NCBI GenBank assembly: GCA_964036195.1
Contig: OZ038460.1
Coordinates: forward strand, 5,893,504-5,957,503
DNA length: 64,000 nucleotides
Reading direction: 5' to 3'
Source: Sphaerolaimus hirsutus
Taxonomy: Eukaryota > Nematoda > Chromadorea > Monhysterida > Sphaerolaimidae
The notes under the pieces are model-generated. The model saw nothing but the letters and a program-made list of their open reading frames with translations. It ran no database searches and was not told the origin of the DNA. Both the position numbers and the translations under genes were made by a program. Of this stretch, positions 30,043 through 41,236 are shown one piece after another (the first letter of the stretch is position 1; the number at the start of each line of letters is the position of its first letter).

Positions 30043-32485
30043 GACTAATCCTGAGGAATACATAAATAATGATATAGTCATGACCAATATGCATCCAGTA
30101 CCCCCAGAATGGGGGCAGTTGCCATTTATGCCTCCTTACCAACTAATCCCCCCACCTCCTCCCGGTCAAAATGATGAAAGAATTGATGTGCCACATCAAC
30201 CGCAACCATTGGTTGCCCTGGAAGCTTTGGCGCAAAACCCGATGGGTCTGGCACCTGCTCGGCCACCGGCACCTGGACCGGAACCGGCACCTGGACCGGA
30301 ACCGGCACCGGTTCCGGTGATGCAGAACAACGACAATTCCGACTCAGATGAAGATGATTTGGATAGGGACAAGCGTCAATTCAGGTGACAGTCCCACATC
30401 TAGTAAAAATAAAGCATATTTTTTTAGAATTAAGCAGTAATACCGTATCTCCTCCAAATACCCCCCACCCTCCTCAATATGGTGATTATGAAATAATAAC
30501 TAAACCCCCCACCCGACAAAATACCTCCTCAATATGGTGATTATGAAATACCCCCCACCCCACGAAATATATCATCAAAATAGTAACTATGAAATAATTA
30601 CCCACCCACTCAAAATATACCCCACCCCACGAAATAGTTGCACAAAATGGTAACTATGAAATACTTACCCACCCCCCTCGAAATATCCCCCCAAATTGTG
30701 AGTACAGAGAATGTACATATCATGTGTTTTTTGATCTAGTAATATGGAATGTAAATTAAAAAACAATTCTAAAATAATTTGCTTTATTTTTACTAGATTT
30801 GAGACTGTTCTCTAGGACGATTGTGAGAAATGCCAAGCAGGACCACCTACAATCGGCTGACAGCTGGTAACAATTTCAAACCCTTTCAAATATTAACTCA
30901 AGTATCAAATGTACCAGTTGACATTTGGTGTCGATGTCAACTAACGTGTGTGGTACCAAACCCAGTTGACATTTGGTGTCGATGTTAACTGATACATTTG
31001 ATACTTGAGTTAATATTTGACAGGAATTGAAACTGATACCAGGCGCGACATAGAAAGAATCAAACGCCGAATCTTTGTGAGTTACTTAACTTAAAAATTT
31101 TAATTTTTATTTTTTGAAATACCACACTTGATCAATTCAATTGCAGCCCAACGACTCCGACCTATCGGACGAGCTCGAAGAAGTCCCTACCTACAGACAG
31201 GCTAAAAAAGCAAAAATTGTGCGCAGAATTCAGAAGATGCAGCGCAGAATGCGTGCGGCTCATTACATGCAGCAGCGACAAGGAATCGGTCGCGATGGTG
31301 GTGACGGACCTGGCGGCGGCGGCGGGCCTGGCGGCGGCGGCGGACCTGGCGGCGGCGGACCTGGCGGCGGCGGACCTGGCGGCGGCGGACCTGGTGGCGG
31401 GAACTCTGGCGGCGGTTTTGGAGTCGGCGGCGGGGACTCTGGCGGCAGTTTTGGAGTCGGCGGCGGGGGCTTTGGTATTAGAGGCGGCGGAACTGGCGGC
31501 GGCGTTGCTATTGGCGGATGTGATGGGGTCGGCGGTTTCTGCGAGCGTCATCGCCTTCAAATTGCCGCTCGACCAGTGGGCAAAATTGCCGGACGCAGGC
31601 GCCCGAGCAAGCGCAGTCATGGGGGCGGACGCCTCACCCATCGTGGCTACTACAGCGAAATTAGCAGCAGTGACGAAGGTTGCGGCAAAGCTACCGAGAA
31701 AGAATGCAAAATTGTGAAACACAGTAAGTGAACATTTAACTTACTCTATATTCTCTCGAGTAAACCCCTAGAATAACTCCCCACCCTTGAATACTTCCTC
31801 CACTCAAAAAACTCTGATGAAAAATAACTCCCCTGAATAAAATGTCAATTTCTTGGTGTTTAAGATTCAAAATTGATTGAAAATTAAAATTAAAATTATG
31901 TATAAATTGTAACAGTATTTGAAAATCAAAAAATTACAGTGAAACTGATGGCGTTCAAGGAAATTATGACGCACAAGGAATCTGCGGCATTTGTTACCGA
32001 CTGCTTCAAGTGTAAGGCGGAAATCTACAAGGAGGATAAATGCCCTTTGGTGAAAATTGGTTAGTTATAGATTGGTATCTCTGGATCGGGATCGGTACCG
32101 AAGTTGGTACTTTTCGGAAATGGGATTGGGACATTCAAAAATGTTTCATATTGAGAAATTGTTTGCTAATATACTGCAAAAATAGGTCAAAATAAAAATT
32201 TGGGATCGGGATTGGGATTTCAAAGTGTAGGGTATAAAGTGAAAATACAATTCAATATTTATAAATAGGGCATTATTCCTCACAGAAAAGGCGAAAATGA
32301 TTGTAAAAATCATTAAACACAAGAGTATGGTCAAAATGGGGGCTGAAAAGTGCAATAAGTGCAAAATGGGCGGCGACATTTCCGAGGACGACATTTCTGC
32401 CGAAAATGGGGATATATTGAAAGATTATGGCAGCTGCAGCTGTCATACTTGCCCTCACGTGAGGGTTAATCCGAGGAAAGATTGA
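30020..32485 (+). CDS. Six-exon Pro/Gly-rich protein with C-terminal Cys clusters (448 aa)
   Basis: Exons 30020-30384, 30816-30866, 31043-31076, 31147-31723, 31940-32059, 32286-32485; every junction keeps phase. Exon 1: Pro-rich (APGPEPAPGPEPAP) then acidic SDSDEDD. Exons 2-3: basic. Exon 4: acidic start, basic KKAKIVRRIQKMQRRMR, a Gly-rich tract of about 90 residues, and a basic SKRSHGGG end. Exons 5-6: CFKC, CNKC and CSCHTC clusters that could bind zinc. The layout (acidic, basic, Gly-rich hinge, metal-binding end) suggests a nuclear regulator; no homologue recognised. The third exon uses a weak acceptor inside a MITE-like repeat. The ATG at 30020 could instead follow an upstream exon. AATAAA near 32511. 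Confidence 0.65.
30440..30725. repeat. MITE-like CCCCACC-rich repeats in intron 1
   Basis: TACCGTATCTCCTCCAAATA start and repeated ATGGTGATTATGAAATA / CCCCCACCCC units fill the 431 bp first intron of the Gly-rich gene. Confidence 0.55.
30885..31022. repeat. Inverted-repeat MITE in intron 2
   Basis: TTAACTCAAGTATCAAATGTA and its complement TACATTTGATACTTGAGTTAA bound two direct copies of CCAGTTGACATTTGGTGTCG. The element ends 20 bp before exon 3. Confidence 0.75.
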
Positions 32486-32519
32486 TTGATTGTGTGTGTG
32501 TGTGCATAGGAAAATAAAA

Positions 32520-33220
32520 AATTGCTGGCCTTAATTTTTCCTTATTTTTTTACACAACAAAACATCAAACTTGTTTTTTGCAACTTACTCGAGTACCTAA
32601 AGTGAATAAGTAAAAATTGAACTAATGGTCCAGCTTACACTAATTATCACACATATTTTCGAAAACTCATAAATAACCTTTGAACGTGTTTGAATTTTCC
32701 ACAATAAATGAGTTTTCTAAAATTCGTATGAAAGTTTATCGAATACTTAAAATGAATAAGTAAAGAGTAAAAAAATTTATTTACTGGAGTATTTAAAGTG
32801 AATAAGTAAAAAGTGAACAAATAAGTAACTTTCTCGAGTATCTAAATTGAATATTTAAATTTCAAAAATGCCTAAATAAGTAAATAAGTAAATACAAAAC
32901 TTATAAACATTTATTTGTCACCTATTTTTATAATGTACTTTTAAAAACGATTTTATTTACCTTATACTGTGTAAATTAATAATTTCTACGCTACAAATAA
33001 ATTGTTATAAAATATTCGGACCTACAGAAATGCATCTCATCAAAATAAAAGATAACGCAAAACCTAAAATGCGAACATCAGAAATGTCTGCAGAAACTCA
33101 CACAAAAAATATTTAGCTAAAGATGTACGATTAGGCAATTTACGAATGCTAAAAACGCAGCAGAATTCTGGATAAAATGACAGCTGTTGAAACGTGACTG
33201 ACTATACACTACTAGAAAAA
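32520..33220. other. AT-rich stretch without genes
   Basis: Loose repeats of GAATAAGTAAA and GAGTATCTAAA; no open frame of note. It leads into the right terminal repeat. Confidence 0.5.
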
Positions 33221-33222
33221 AA

Positions 33223-33288
33223 CTAAGTGTGCATAAATAGACTTGTTAGCAAGGTGAAAGTGCAGTCAAAAAGAAGGGTCATACTACT
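33223..33288 (-). repeat. Right terminal inverted repeat
   Basis: 33240-33288 is the exact complement of 2276-2324 and ends GGGTCATACTACT. The inner 17 bp match imperfectly. Confidence 0.9.
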
Positions 33289-33294
33289 TATAGG
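33289..33294. other. Right 6 bp target-site duplication TATAGG
   Basis: Identical to 2270-2275. Host sequence follows; it aligns by eye with the region upstream of the paralogous gene at 63690. Confidence 0.9.
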
Positions 33295-33493
33295 TTATCA
33301 TTGTTAGTTACTCTATTTTAACAGATTTGAGTGGGATATGTATCATAATTTTCTCAAATCGTTATTGAAAAGTGTTCACAAATCATAAAATGGTCTCATG
33401 CGAAAGTTGATGCAGTCTTCTCACATCTTTTAGAAAAATATTGGCATGTGAATATTTCCTTTGAGACAACCTTTGTGAAAAGACAAACCATTG

Positions 33494-33503
33494 AGTATAT
33501 ATA
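33494..33503 (+). promoter_or_regulatory. TATA region of the acidic secreted gene
   Basis: GTATATATAC lies about 90 bp ahead of the ATG and 205 bp inside the host side of the viral junction. The virus thus replaced whatever lay further upstream. Confidence 0.4.
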
Positions 33504-33587
33504 CTACATATCTTTCACTTTTGATCAGCCCCAAATTTGCTTGTTTTTGAAAACTGAAGCTAAATTCCAACGATACAAAACCCATAA

Positions 33588-36500
33588 ATGATGTTTCAAT
33601 TCAGCATAGTTGCAGTGCTTGTAGCACTTTGTGCCGCACAAGGTAAACCTGTTCTAGAATGAATAAAAAACATTCCATCAGATCCAAATAAAAACACAAA
33701 CTATTTTACAATTTAAAAACCAAACATACATAAACACCTCCCAGAAAATTACCCACTGAACGACTATCCATACGACGACCTCCTATTGGGGGATGACGTT
33801 CTATACGATGACGCCTTGGGCGATGTTCTCAATGCCGATCCACTGTATTCCATTTCTGATGGCGGCGAACCAATCGCTGAATATGGTGAGTGAAATAATT
33901 GACAGTAAGTGCTGACGCAAATGCCAGACCCTGCGAACAGGGTTGGCAAAATCTCAGAAAAGAAAAAAAATAAAATAAAAATAAAATGGAAAATTGAAGA
34001 ATAAAATAAAATAAAATAAAATGGAAAATTTCAAAATAAAAATAAGAATTGTATAAAAATTCGAATTTTTGTAAATTTTTTGTAAAATTGTATACAAATT
34101 CATATTTTTGTAAAAATTGTATAAAAATTCATATTTTTTGTAAAAATTTTTTCTGTTGTTTATAGTTCAACCTGTTCATTTCGTGGAGCTGGGGCAGTCC
34201 CAAGCCATGTAAAGTGTCAAAATGTCATATGAAATGGAATGGAAAGTGTCAATTTTCATGAAAATGTTATGTAAAGTGTCAATTGTCATGACAAATATAA
34301 ATTAAAGTGGAAACTGTAATGCAAATTGTATCCAAATCGTATATTTTGTATCCACATCTTGTTGTTTTTGTAACCAAATTTTATGTGAACATTTGGATAC
34401 AAAAACATAAGATTTGGATACCAAAATATAAGGTTTGGATACCAAAACATAAGATTCAGATACACAATTTACACTCTGCATGACATTTATCATGACAATT
34501 ATACTTTGCTTGACATTTGAGATAGCAATTGACTCTTTACTACATTTGTCATGACAATTGACACTTTGCATGGTGTTTTACAAATGCGCCCAGCACACTC
34601 CAGTAATCCTTCTACTGAAAATGCAAACCATCATCAATAATTGTAACTTAACACTTGCAACTAGCTAACAATACCTACTGCATGCAACTTTTGCAAAGTA
34701 ATGGAAAAATTTGTCACGCGTTTTTCATGTTTAGGTCTAATTATCACATTTTTCTGACCTTGCATGCAAGATTCTGATTTTTTGTAAAATTTCTGTAAAA
34801 TGTTTGTAAAATTTTTGTAAAATGGTCCATTTTATTATTTTATTATTTTTTTGGAATAAAATAAAATAAAATGAAACAAGAATAAAATTAAAATAAAATA
34901 CATTTTTAAACAATTTTTGTACAATTTGTATACAAATTATTTTTATAAAACCAACCCTGCCTGTGAAGTGTAAAAGACCCTGCCATGTGTCATATAAAAG
35001 ACAGGGTCTTTTATATAACATTTGACACTTTACAGGGTCTTTTACACTTTACAGGGTTGTTTACAGGGTCTGGGAGTGCCTCCAGATTGACACATTGTAT
35101 TTAGGTACATTGTACTCTGATGGGAAATTTTCCCCATGGCCTGTACATGGCGAAACTGAGAAAAGTTATGGGAAAAGTTTACTGATCCTCCATTCGAGTA
35201 CTGAAGCAATTTAAATATGAGTTTCATCAGTTCATATTTGCAATTCATCATCATTTACGATAGTTAACGGTTTTCGCACGTTTATGCCTTCACGAAAACG
35301 AAAATAGAACTGCACCCTCCAGTTGAACGGCAGTCTCCAATAGAACGACAGGTATAATTACATTGTATTATTGGAATAGTGCCGGAACACAAAAACATAA
35401 AAAATGGACGCAGAGAACGTTAAAAAGGGCTTCAATAAATGTTAAATCTCAAATTGATGCTCTGATAAAGAAAGTAAAGTATTTATATTACTAAAGTTTT
35501 ACAAAAATGTAGCTGATAGAGTATGTTCAAATGAAAAATTGGTACAAAAAATAGAGTGGCAGTCTCCAATAGAACGTCACCCCCAATAAGAACGGCAGGT
35601 AAAAAAGTTGACAAAAAATAGAACAGCGCTTTTCTAAATAGTAGAAAAAATACGGGAAACAAGTACATCCCTCAAAATATCACACGCCTCCCCTAACCTA
35701 ATCCTATACAGGGCAGTATCCGAATGAGCCAATTGGTCCACTTGTAGATATGCCACCACCAGCTGGAAAAGCAGGATCCCATCAAAATCCCTGGAATTTT
35801 GGTATGTGAAAGCAATGGGTATATCTATATACCTAGTAGTTCATTTTGTGAGTAAAACCGCATGGGGGGTTCTGCTTATGGACAAGTGACAAGTGAGTGG
35901 TTTAAGTGTCCCAATGCTGATACCCTGGCAACGGTGGGTACTCTTATCCATACTCCCTGAGTAGTGATGTAAAAGCGCCATGGCGCTACCGCCAAAGCGA
36001 AAAGCGCCACGGCGCTTTTGGCGCTTGGCGCTATTTTTCTGTGGCGCCATGCCCATGAAAAGCGCCATGGCGCTTTTGGCGCCTGGCGCTATTATTGATC
36101 GGCGACAGGAACAAAATGCCTGGCGCTTGGCGCTTGGCACTAGCGCCATAGCAAAAAGCGCCATGGCGCTTGTCGCCATTTTGCTGTGGCGCCATTGGCG
36201 CTTGGCGCTGGGGTGGGAAAAGTGCCATGGTGCTTGGCGCCAAAGTTCCGGCGCTTTTCACATCACTATTAGCGTTCTAAAAATCTCTTGGAGATTCATA
36301 TTTAAAAAAATTTCAGAAAATATAATTAAATGGCAATTTAATTATATTTATATTTTTTCTGAGATTTTTCAGAGAGATTTTATTATATTTTTTATTTCTG
36401 TGGGATAAAATATAAAAAATCTCTCTGAAGCTACGTTTTTGAAAAATTTTACCCCACTTTTCATACTTTTTTCCCATATTCACATTCAAATCTACTACAA

Positions 36501-38346
36501 TCCATGCTTTTTTCCCTTTATTTTTGGCTTATTGTGCTTATGCTTATAATGTGCTTATTTATAAACCATGTTTGGCTATTTTATCCCCTTTTATGTCTTG
36601 AAAAAGCTTATCATATTTCTCCAATCAAAGCACCCCTGGTGGCAATCCCAAGCCCTGTAAAGTGTAAAGTAAAGTGTCAAATGCAATTCAAATGTCAAAT
36701 GTAAAGTCAAATGCAAAGTCAAATGTCAAACATAAAGTCAAATGCAAAGTCAAATGTCAAACGTAAAGTAAAGTGTCAATTGTGTATCCAAATCATATTT
36801 TTGGTATCCAAATCTTATGTTTTGTATCCAAATCTTATGTCAAAAATAAGATTTGGATACAAAAACATAAGATTTGGATATGGAAAAAATGATTGGGATA
36901 CACAATTGACACTTTACTTTACATTTGACACTTTACTTTGTATTTACCTAACTATGTGTTGCAAAACTACGCTTGATAAAGTTGAATTGCTTTTGAGGAA
37001 CTTACGCAATATTCCCTAGACCCACCAAATCACTGAACATAAGCACCACTTCAAGTTGCTCTGGTAAATTACACCAGAAGTGTTTGATGTAGCCGCAGCA
37101 TGCAATTAAATAGGCATATGTGTGCTAAAGCATGCAAACAAATTCTTGTGCAACAGATGGTCTTCTGATATTTCCTCACTGCAATATTTTTTTACAATAA
37201 GAGATGATCACCAAAAATTTTTCGGATGAGAAGTAAAGCACCCAGGTGCTTTATACGGAACATTTTGCACAGCACTGCACCCCAGGAGCTTTGATCGGAG
37301 AAATACGGAGATTGGAGAAATAAATTATACTGTTGTTTGTGTTGCTTGTAATTTCAAATAAAACTGTTTAAGCAATACAAAAGAGCTTATTGAATACATT
37401 TTTACTCTGTGTTGTCCAAAAAATTGAAATATAAAAAAACTAAAATTCCAGCAGGGAGATTTTTTTAGGGTTTTTTTCAAGCATGGGAGATTTTCTCAGA
37501 GATTTAATTATATTTTCGAGAGATTTATTATTTTTTATTTTTTAGAGAGATTTTCTGAGATTATATTTAATCATATTTTCTCAAAATCGGTCATTTTTTG
37601 GAACGCTAATCACTATCCCTGAGTAGCGTTCCAAAAATGGGTGTTTTTCAGAAAATATAATCAAATATATCTCAGACAACCTCACAAAATTAAAAAAAGT
37701 TCATTAAATCTCTCTGAATAACGCAAAAAATATAAATAAGATATCAAACTCCCGAGTTTTTTAGAACACCAACCCCGAGTTGAGGCTCGAATAACGTGAG
37801 TTGAAAAGGTTATCGAAAATTGCGCACTTTCAGAAATTCAAATTTCGAATTAGAAAACATTTAATCATTTAACAACAGCACAGTAAATGAGTGATTTAGT
37901 AAACTTTCTCCCACCCCCACAATGGGCCCACATACGCTAGTTGACATCGCAAATTCCTGTCAACTCACTGTCAACTTAATAACATAAAAAAACCTTTTTA
38001 AAGCATCACACATACTTAACAGAAACAATGAAAATTAAGTGTCATTATGCAACATTAGCTCTATCAGTTAGGAAAGTTGAAATTACATAATATTCACCAG
38101 AATTTAGTTGACATCCAGCGTTGTGACGCCGCCAAGCCACACGACACCCCCCCCAATCCCTATTACCCCCCCGCCCACAATGCCACAGGAAAGCAAGGAC
38201 CCCCCCAGCACGTTGCGCAAAACGGACCAAGAGCCCATCCACGATCGAGACCCGCGAGAACAAGTCCGCGACGCATGCGGCCCCCGCTAATGCTCCGTGG
38301 AGGTGTGTGTGTCCTGGGGGGTGGGGGGCAGTTCTGTGAAGAGTGA
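33588..38346 (+). CDS. Host secreted acidic, Tyr/Asp-rich protein (gene A)
   Basis: Exons 33588-33642, 33745-33885, 35712-35801 and, less surely, 38108-38346; all junctions are phase 1. Exon 1 is a signal peptide (FSIVAVLVALCAAQ). Exon 2 repeats acidic YPYDDLLLGDD, LYDDALGDVLNAD. Exon 3 is Pro/Gly-rich (PPPAGKAGS). Exon 4 is Pro/His/Arg-rich and starts at an acceptor within a MITE-derived sequence. A paralogue begins at 63690. Function unknown; such acidic secreted proteins occur in cuticle, shell, silk or adhesive secretions, but nothing here chooses between them. Introns are full of repeats. Confidence 0.65.
33955..35070. repeat. AAAATAAAAT tracts and GTGTCAAATGTCATG palindromic repeats
   Basis: Intron 2 of gene A holds AAATAAAAT simple repeats (33960-34040, complements near 34820-34890) around iterations of AAAGTGTCAA and GGATACAAAAACATAAGATT, arranged as inverted copies. 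These look like a decayed MITE with nested repeats. Confidence 0.6.
35310..35640. repeat. Repeats of CAGTCTCCAATAGAACG
   Basis: Two to three direct copies of GGCAGTCTCCAATAGAACG and AGAACGGCAGGTA near 35330-35355 and 35550-35610, still in intron 2. Confidence 0.5.
35963..36269. repeat. MITE with TAGTGATGTAAAAGCGCC termini
   Basis: TAGTGATGTAAAAGCGCC at the left and GGCGCTTTTCACATCACTA at the right, with many internal GGCGCTTGGCGC copies. A hyper-palindromic short element. Confidence 0.75.
36270..37770. repeat. Nested TTAGCGTTCNAAAAA elements and TGTATCCAAATCTTATG palindromes
   Basis: TTAGCGTTCTAAAAAT at 36270 and ATTTTTTGGAACGCTAA near 37600 bound a 1.3 kb unit. Inside are AAGTGTCAAATG and TATCCAAATCTTATG inverted arrays (36650-36950). 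A smaller relative follows at 37622-37770. No coding seen. Confidence 0.55.
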
Positions 38347-38349
38347 AGT

Positions 38350-38435
38350 GGAACAGGGAGGTGGAGGGAGGGGAAAGGGAAGGGGGAAAGGGAGGGGGGA
38401 AGGGAAGGGGAAAGGGAGGGGGAAAGGGAAGTAAA
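38350..38435. repeat. Homopurine GGGAAAGGGAGG tract
   Basis: About 80 bp of almost pure purine (AGGGGAAAGGGAAGGGGG), directly after gene A's predicted stop. It could form triplex or quadruplex DNA. About 38440-39000 holds no supported gene. Confidence 0.75.
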
Positions 38436-39004
38436 AAATACAAAAATGTAAAGAATGATGGGAGTACTTAGAAAGCATTGTTTCCGATAAGGGTAATGAT
38501 GATTGAGCGGGAAACGTGTCGATTTTTGGTATGCGTCGGGACTTCGAAATTGAAAATGTTACCTATTCAAAAAAAACTTCACTTCGCTTTTTATTTCACT
38601 TTTCACATATTCTTCAATTCACTTTTTGCGAAATGGGCCCCTGTTTTACTTTTCATTGGGATTGATTATAGGAAACGGAAATGGGTTCGAATGGGTTCAA
38701 GTTTGGAGATTTACCCAAGCACGTATTTTCATGTAAACTTTCTCTGCAGTCAAAGCACGTACCTATATGGTTCCGATTGTTGGTGCTCCCGTCCCACCCA
38801 CGTTTTACATTGTAACAAATCGTAGATGAATCAAAGAAGTTGTTATTCCACGGCCTCGCCAGAGTGTTCCACAGCTTGGCGCAGATGAAAAAGAGGTGAC
38901 AGTGATACCATTTCTGATAATTTATGGCTATTTATTTAAAAAAATGTTTTTGAAAAATCTTCCCATTTATTGAAGAATCTTCGGTTATTCATGGTGTTTT
39001 ATGC

Positions 39005-39490
39005 AGAGTTGTTAGAATTACTGAACTTTAAAAAGAGTATATGTAAATGTAAGTATTTTGTTTTTACTCACCAAAAAGTATAGAAAACGTAAAACACCTT
39101 TTTATACTCGTACTCGCGTAAATGTGAGTAAAATACTTTTTCCCCACGAAATGTAAAAGCGAGAGCTTTTCCATGGAAAACGTAACGGGCTACTACTTTT
39201 TATGTGTGAGAGTGAGTTTTACACTGGAAGACATAATAGATGTCGTTTCTTAATGATAATTTAGGATTTTTTAGAAAAATGATATGATTTCGTCCAAATT
39301 TTCTTATTTTAGACACAGAAAATTGTGATTTTACAAACAAAAAATACATTTTATCTGTACGCGCGTAATTTAAAAATGTACGCGTAAAAGTGAGTACATT
39401 ACTTTTTTTAAAGTATATGTAAATGTATTTACCACGTACTCGCGTACGCGTGATTTTCGAGTAAATGTACGTACATTTTAACAACTGTGC
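39005..39490. repeat. Inverted-repeat element with GTTGTTA termini
   Basis: AGTTGTTAGAATTACTG on the left mirrors TTTTAACAACTG on the right. The interior carries GTACTCGCGTAAATGTGAGTA in both orientations. Probably a decayed MITE. Confidence 0.5.
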
Positions 39491-39789
39491 TTTACAGGGT
39501 GCGAGCTGGGTATTATACAGAAAATTAACCTAAATACTCCCTTAGTTTCACCTGTTTTGATCCCTAATGCCGAGATAGAAAAACAGACATAGCTTTTCAG
39601 AACTCTGGTCTAAAATCCGGAGTTACAGCATAACGATAAATAAAGACAGTGAAGCGACAAATACATTTCGCTATTTGTCGGCAATCTCAACGAGAAATGC
39701 TGCCGACAAATAGCGAAATTTTGGTTTTTCATTGATATCTCAAGAAACACTGGAGCTTTTTGGATAATTTTTGGACACGATGAAGATAT

Positions 39790-40175
39790 CGGTTAAAGTT
39801 GCGTTCAGACTGCATCATGTGCCGACAAAAAAAGAGTAAAAAAGTTCCATATCTGCAAGAAAAAACAGTGAAGTATACTCACTAGTTCAGTGTACACACA
39901 TGCCAAATTTCAGATAAATCGGGCCTTTCGTTCCATAGTTATATGCATTCGAAAAAATTTACATTGTCGGTTGGCTTTTTTTGATCAAATTTTTCAAATG
40001 CTTATAACTATGGAACGAAAAGCCCGATTTATCTGAAATTTGGAATTTGTGTACACTGAACTAGTGAGTATACTTCACTGTTTTTTCTTGCAGATATGGA
40101 AGTTTATTCCGGATTTATGGAACTTTTTAATATTTTTATTTGTCGGCACATAATGCAGTCTGAACGCAGCTTAAT
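39790..40175. repeat. Foldback MITE with GCGTTCAGACTGCAT termini
   Basis: The left TTGCGTTCAGACTGCATCAT and right ATGCAGTCTGAACGCAGC are complementary, and the pairing continues inward for most of the element (GTGTACAC, GATTTATCTGAAATTTGG). A related GCGACAAATA repeat flanks it. Confidence 0.75.
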
Positions 40176-40348
40176 GCTTTCAACATGTCAATTTAGGGAT
40201 GGATACCTCCAAGCGTTCTTGTGTAATCGAATTTGTTGGGACATGTATTTGTCGCTTCACCTTCTATTTATCGTTATACTGTAACTTAATAATAACACAA
40301 TAATAACGCACTCGCTTAATAATAACACCCTTAATAATAATGTCGCTA

Positions 40349-40405
40349 AAGCGGCGTTTACACTGCATTTTGTGCCGACAAAAAAAGAACTCGAAAAGTT
40401 TCATA
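40349..40405. repeat. TIR of the GTGCCGACAAAAAAA MITE family
   Basis: AAAGCGGCGTTTACACTGCA and TTTTGTGCCGACAAAAAAAG resemble the complement of 45530-45585, but only one end of each copy is present. About 40405-40900 shows no supported gene. Confidence 0.5.
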
Positions 40406-41056
40406 ATTCCACAATAAATAAGAAGACATCACGCCATTTCCTTTGTCCCTTTAACTGGTGTTCACGTGTAGCTGATGCCGGGGTAGTCGCTCGAGAACAG
40501 GTTGTCCATGTATATGCGTGGTTACAAAATGAAATGTGAAACAGAAAAAGAAATTTCTATTTAAAATAAGTCTTTTAACTTGAAATTTGAGCGATGCACA
40601 CGCCTCACCCACCCCCGCTTGCAGAAAATACCAGTAAATGTAATATCAATTTTGGCTGCATTTGGTGGGAAAAAAGGGGTAAACTTTTTATCGTTTCCTT
40701 TGGGGTACCATGCCGTAGTAGTAGACCCAATCCACTATAAAGTAGTCAGCGTTTCATAGTGGGGGCGGGATGGCATGGCCTTACAGGTACCCATGGCTAT
40801 CTGCAAACGGGTATCAAAGTAAAATTTGACCACATGCAACGTCAAATTTACAACCTACACTTTGATACCACTCATAGCGAAGTTTGTGCATCCATGCCAG
40901 CGTGCAAAATTATAAAGCGTCAAATTCTAGTAAAATTAGTACAAACATAAAAGCAAACTCAACACGTAGATTAAATAAAATTAAAAAATAGACCCATAAA
41001 ATAGTCACCGAACAGACATTAGGACACTCAAAATTCTGACCTGACAGCAAACTTAC

Positions 41057-41236
41057 ATTTGGGGGCGCTGGATAATCTTGTGAAGCCTTTAGTTTCTTGA
41101 CCTTTTCATACAAAGCATTAACGAATTTTTGTTGCACTTTGTACTTCTCTTTCCCAATGTGAGCCGCATTTGCATTTTTCTTGGTTTTTTGTTGAATTTC
41201 TGCACTTTCGGCCGGTGTGGGGGATGTATTTGACAT
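41057..41236 (-). CDS. Possible first coding exon of a host gene (60 aa)
   Basis: ATG 41236 (MSNTSPTPAESAEIQQKTKK) runs in a Lys/Gln-rich, coiled-coil-like frame to a strong donor (CCCAAAT|GTAAGTTTG) after exactly 60 codons. No downstream exon identified. Unrecognised family. Confidence 0.4.

Larger units (their letters stand above)
2276..33288. mobile_element. 31.0 kb Polinton/adintovirus-like integrated element
   Basis: The termini are inverted repeats (outer 49 bp identical, 66 bp in all with some mismatches inward) beginning AGTAGTATGACCC, bracketed by the 6 bp duplication TATAGG. Inside is the full Polinton set: protein-primed PolB, A32-type packaging ATPase, D,D-E integrase, adenain-like protease, major and minor capsid proteins. 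At 31 kb it is long for a Polinton (usually about 15-20 kb as I know the family). The extra length is the spliced accessory arm from 16.5 kb rightward. Core reading frames are intact, so the insertion is probably young, although MITEs sit in the accessory arm. The alternative, two unrelated Polinton ends trapping host DNA, is argued against by the matching duplication. Confidence 0.9.

Noticed and set aside
31147..31723. Gly-rich exon as a cuticle or silk protein of the host
   Set aside because: Flanking exons in phase encode acidic, basic and Cys-cluster segments, and the whole lies inside the viral termini.
38045..38443. Pro/Phe-rich minus-strand frame opposite the purine tract
   Set aside because: Produced by the GGGAAAGGGAGG simple repeat; no splice or promoter support.
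38478..38825. 115-residue plus-strand frame after gene A
   Set aside because: No ATG context, signal or domain; composition resembles surrounding non-coding AT-rich DNA.
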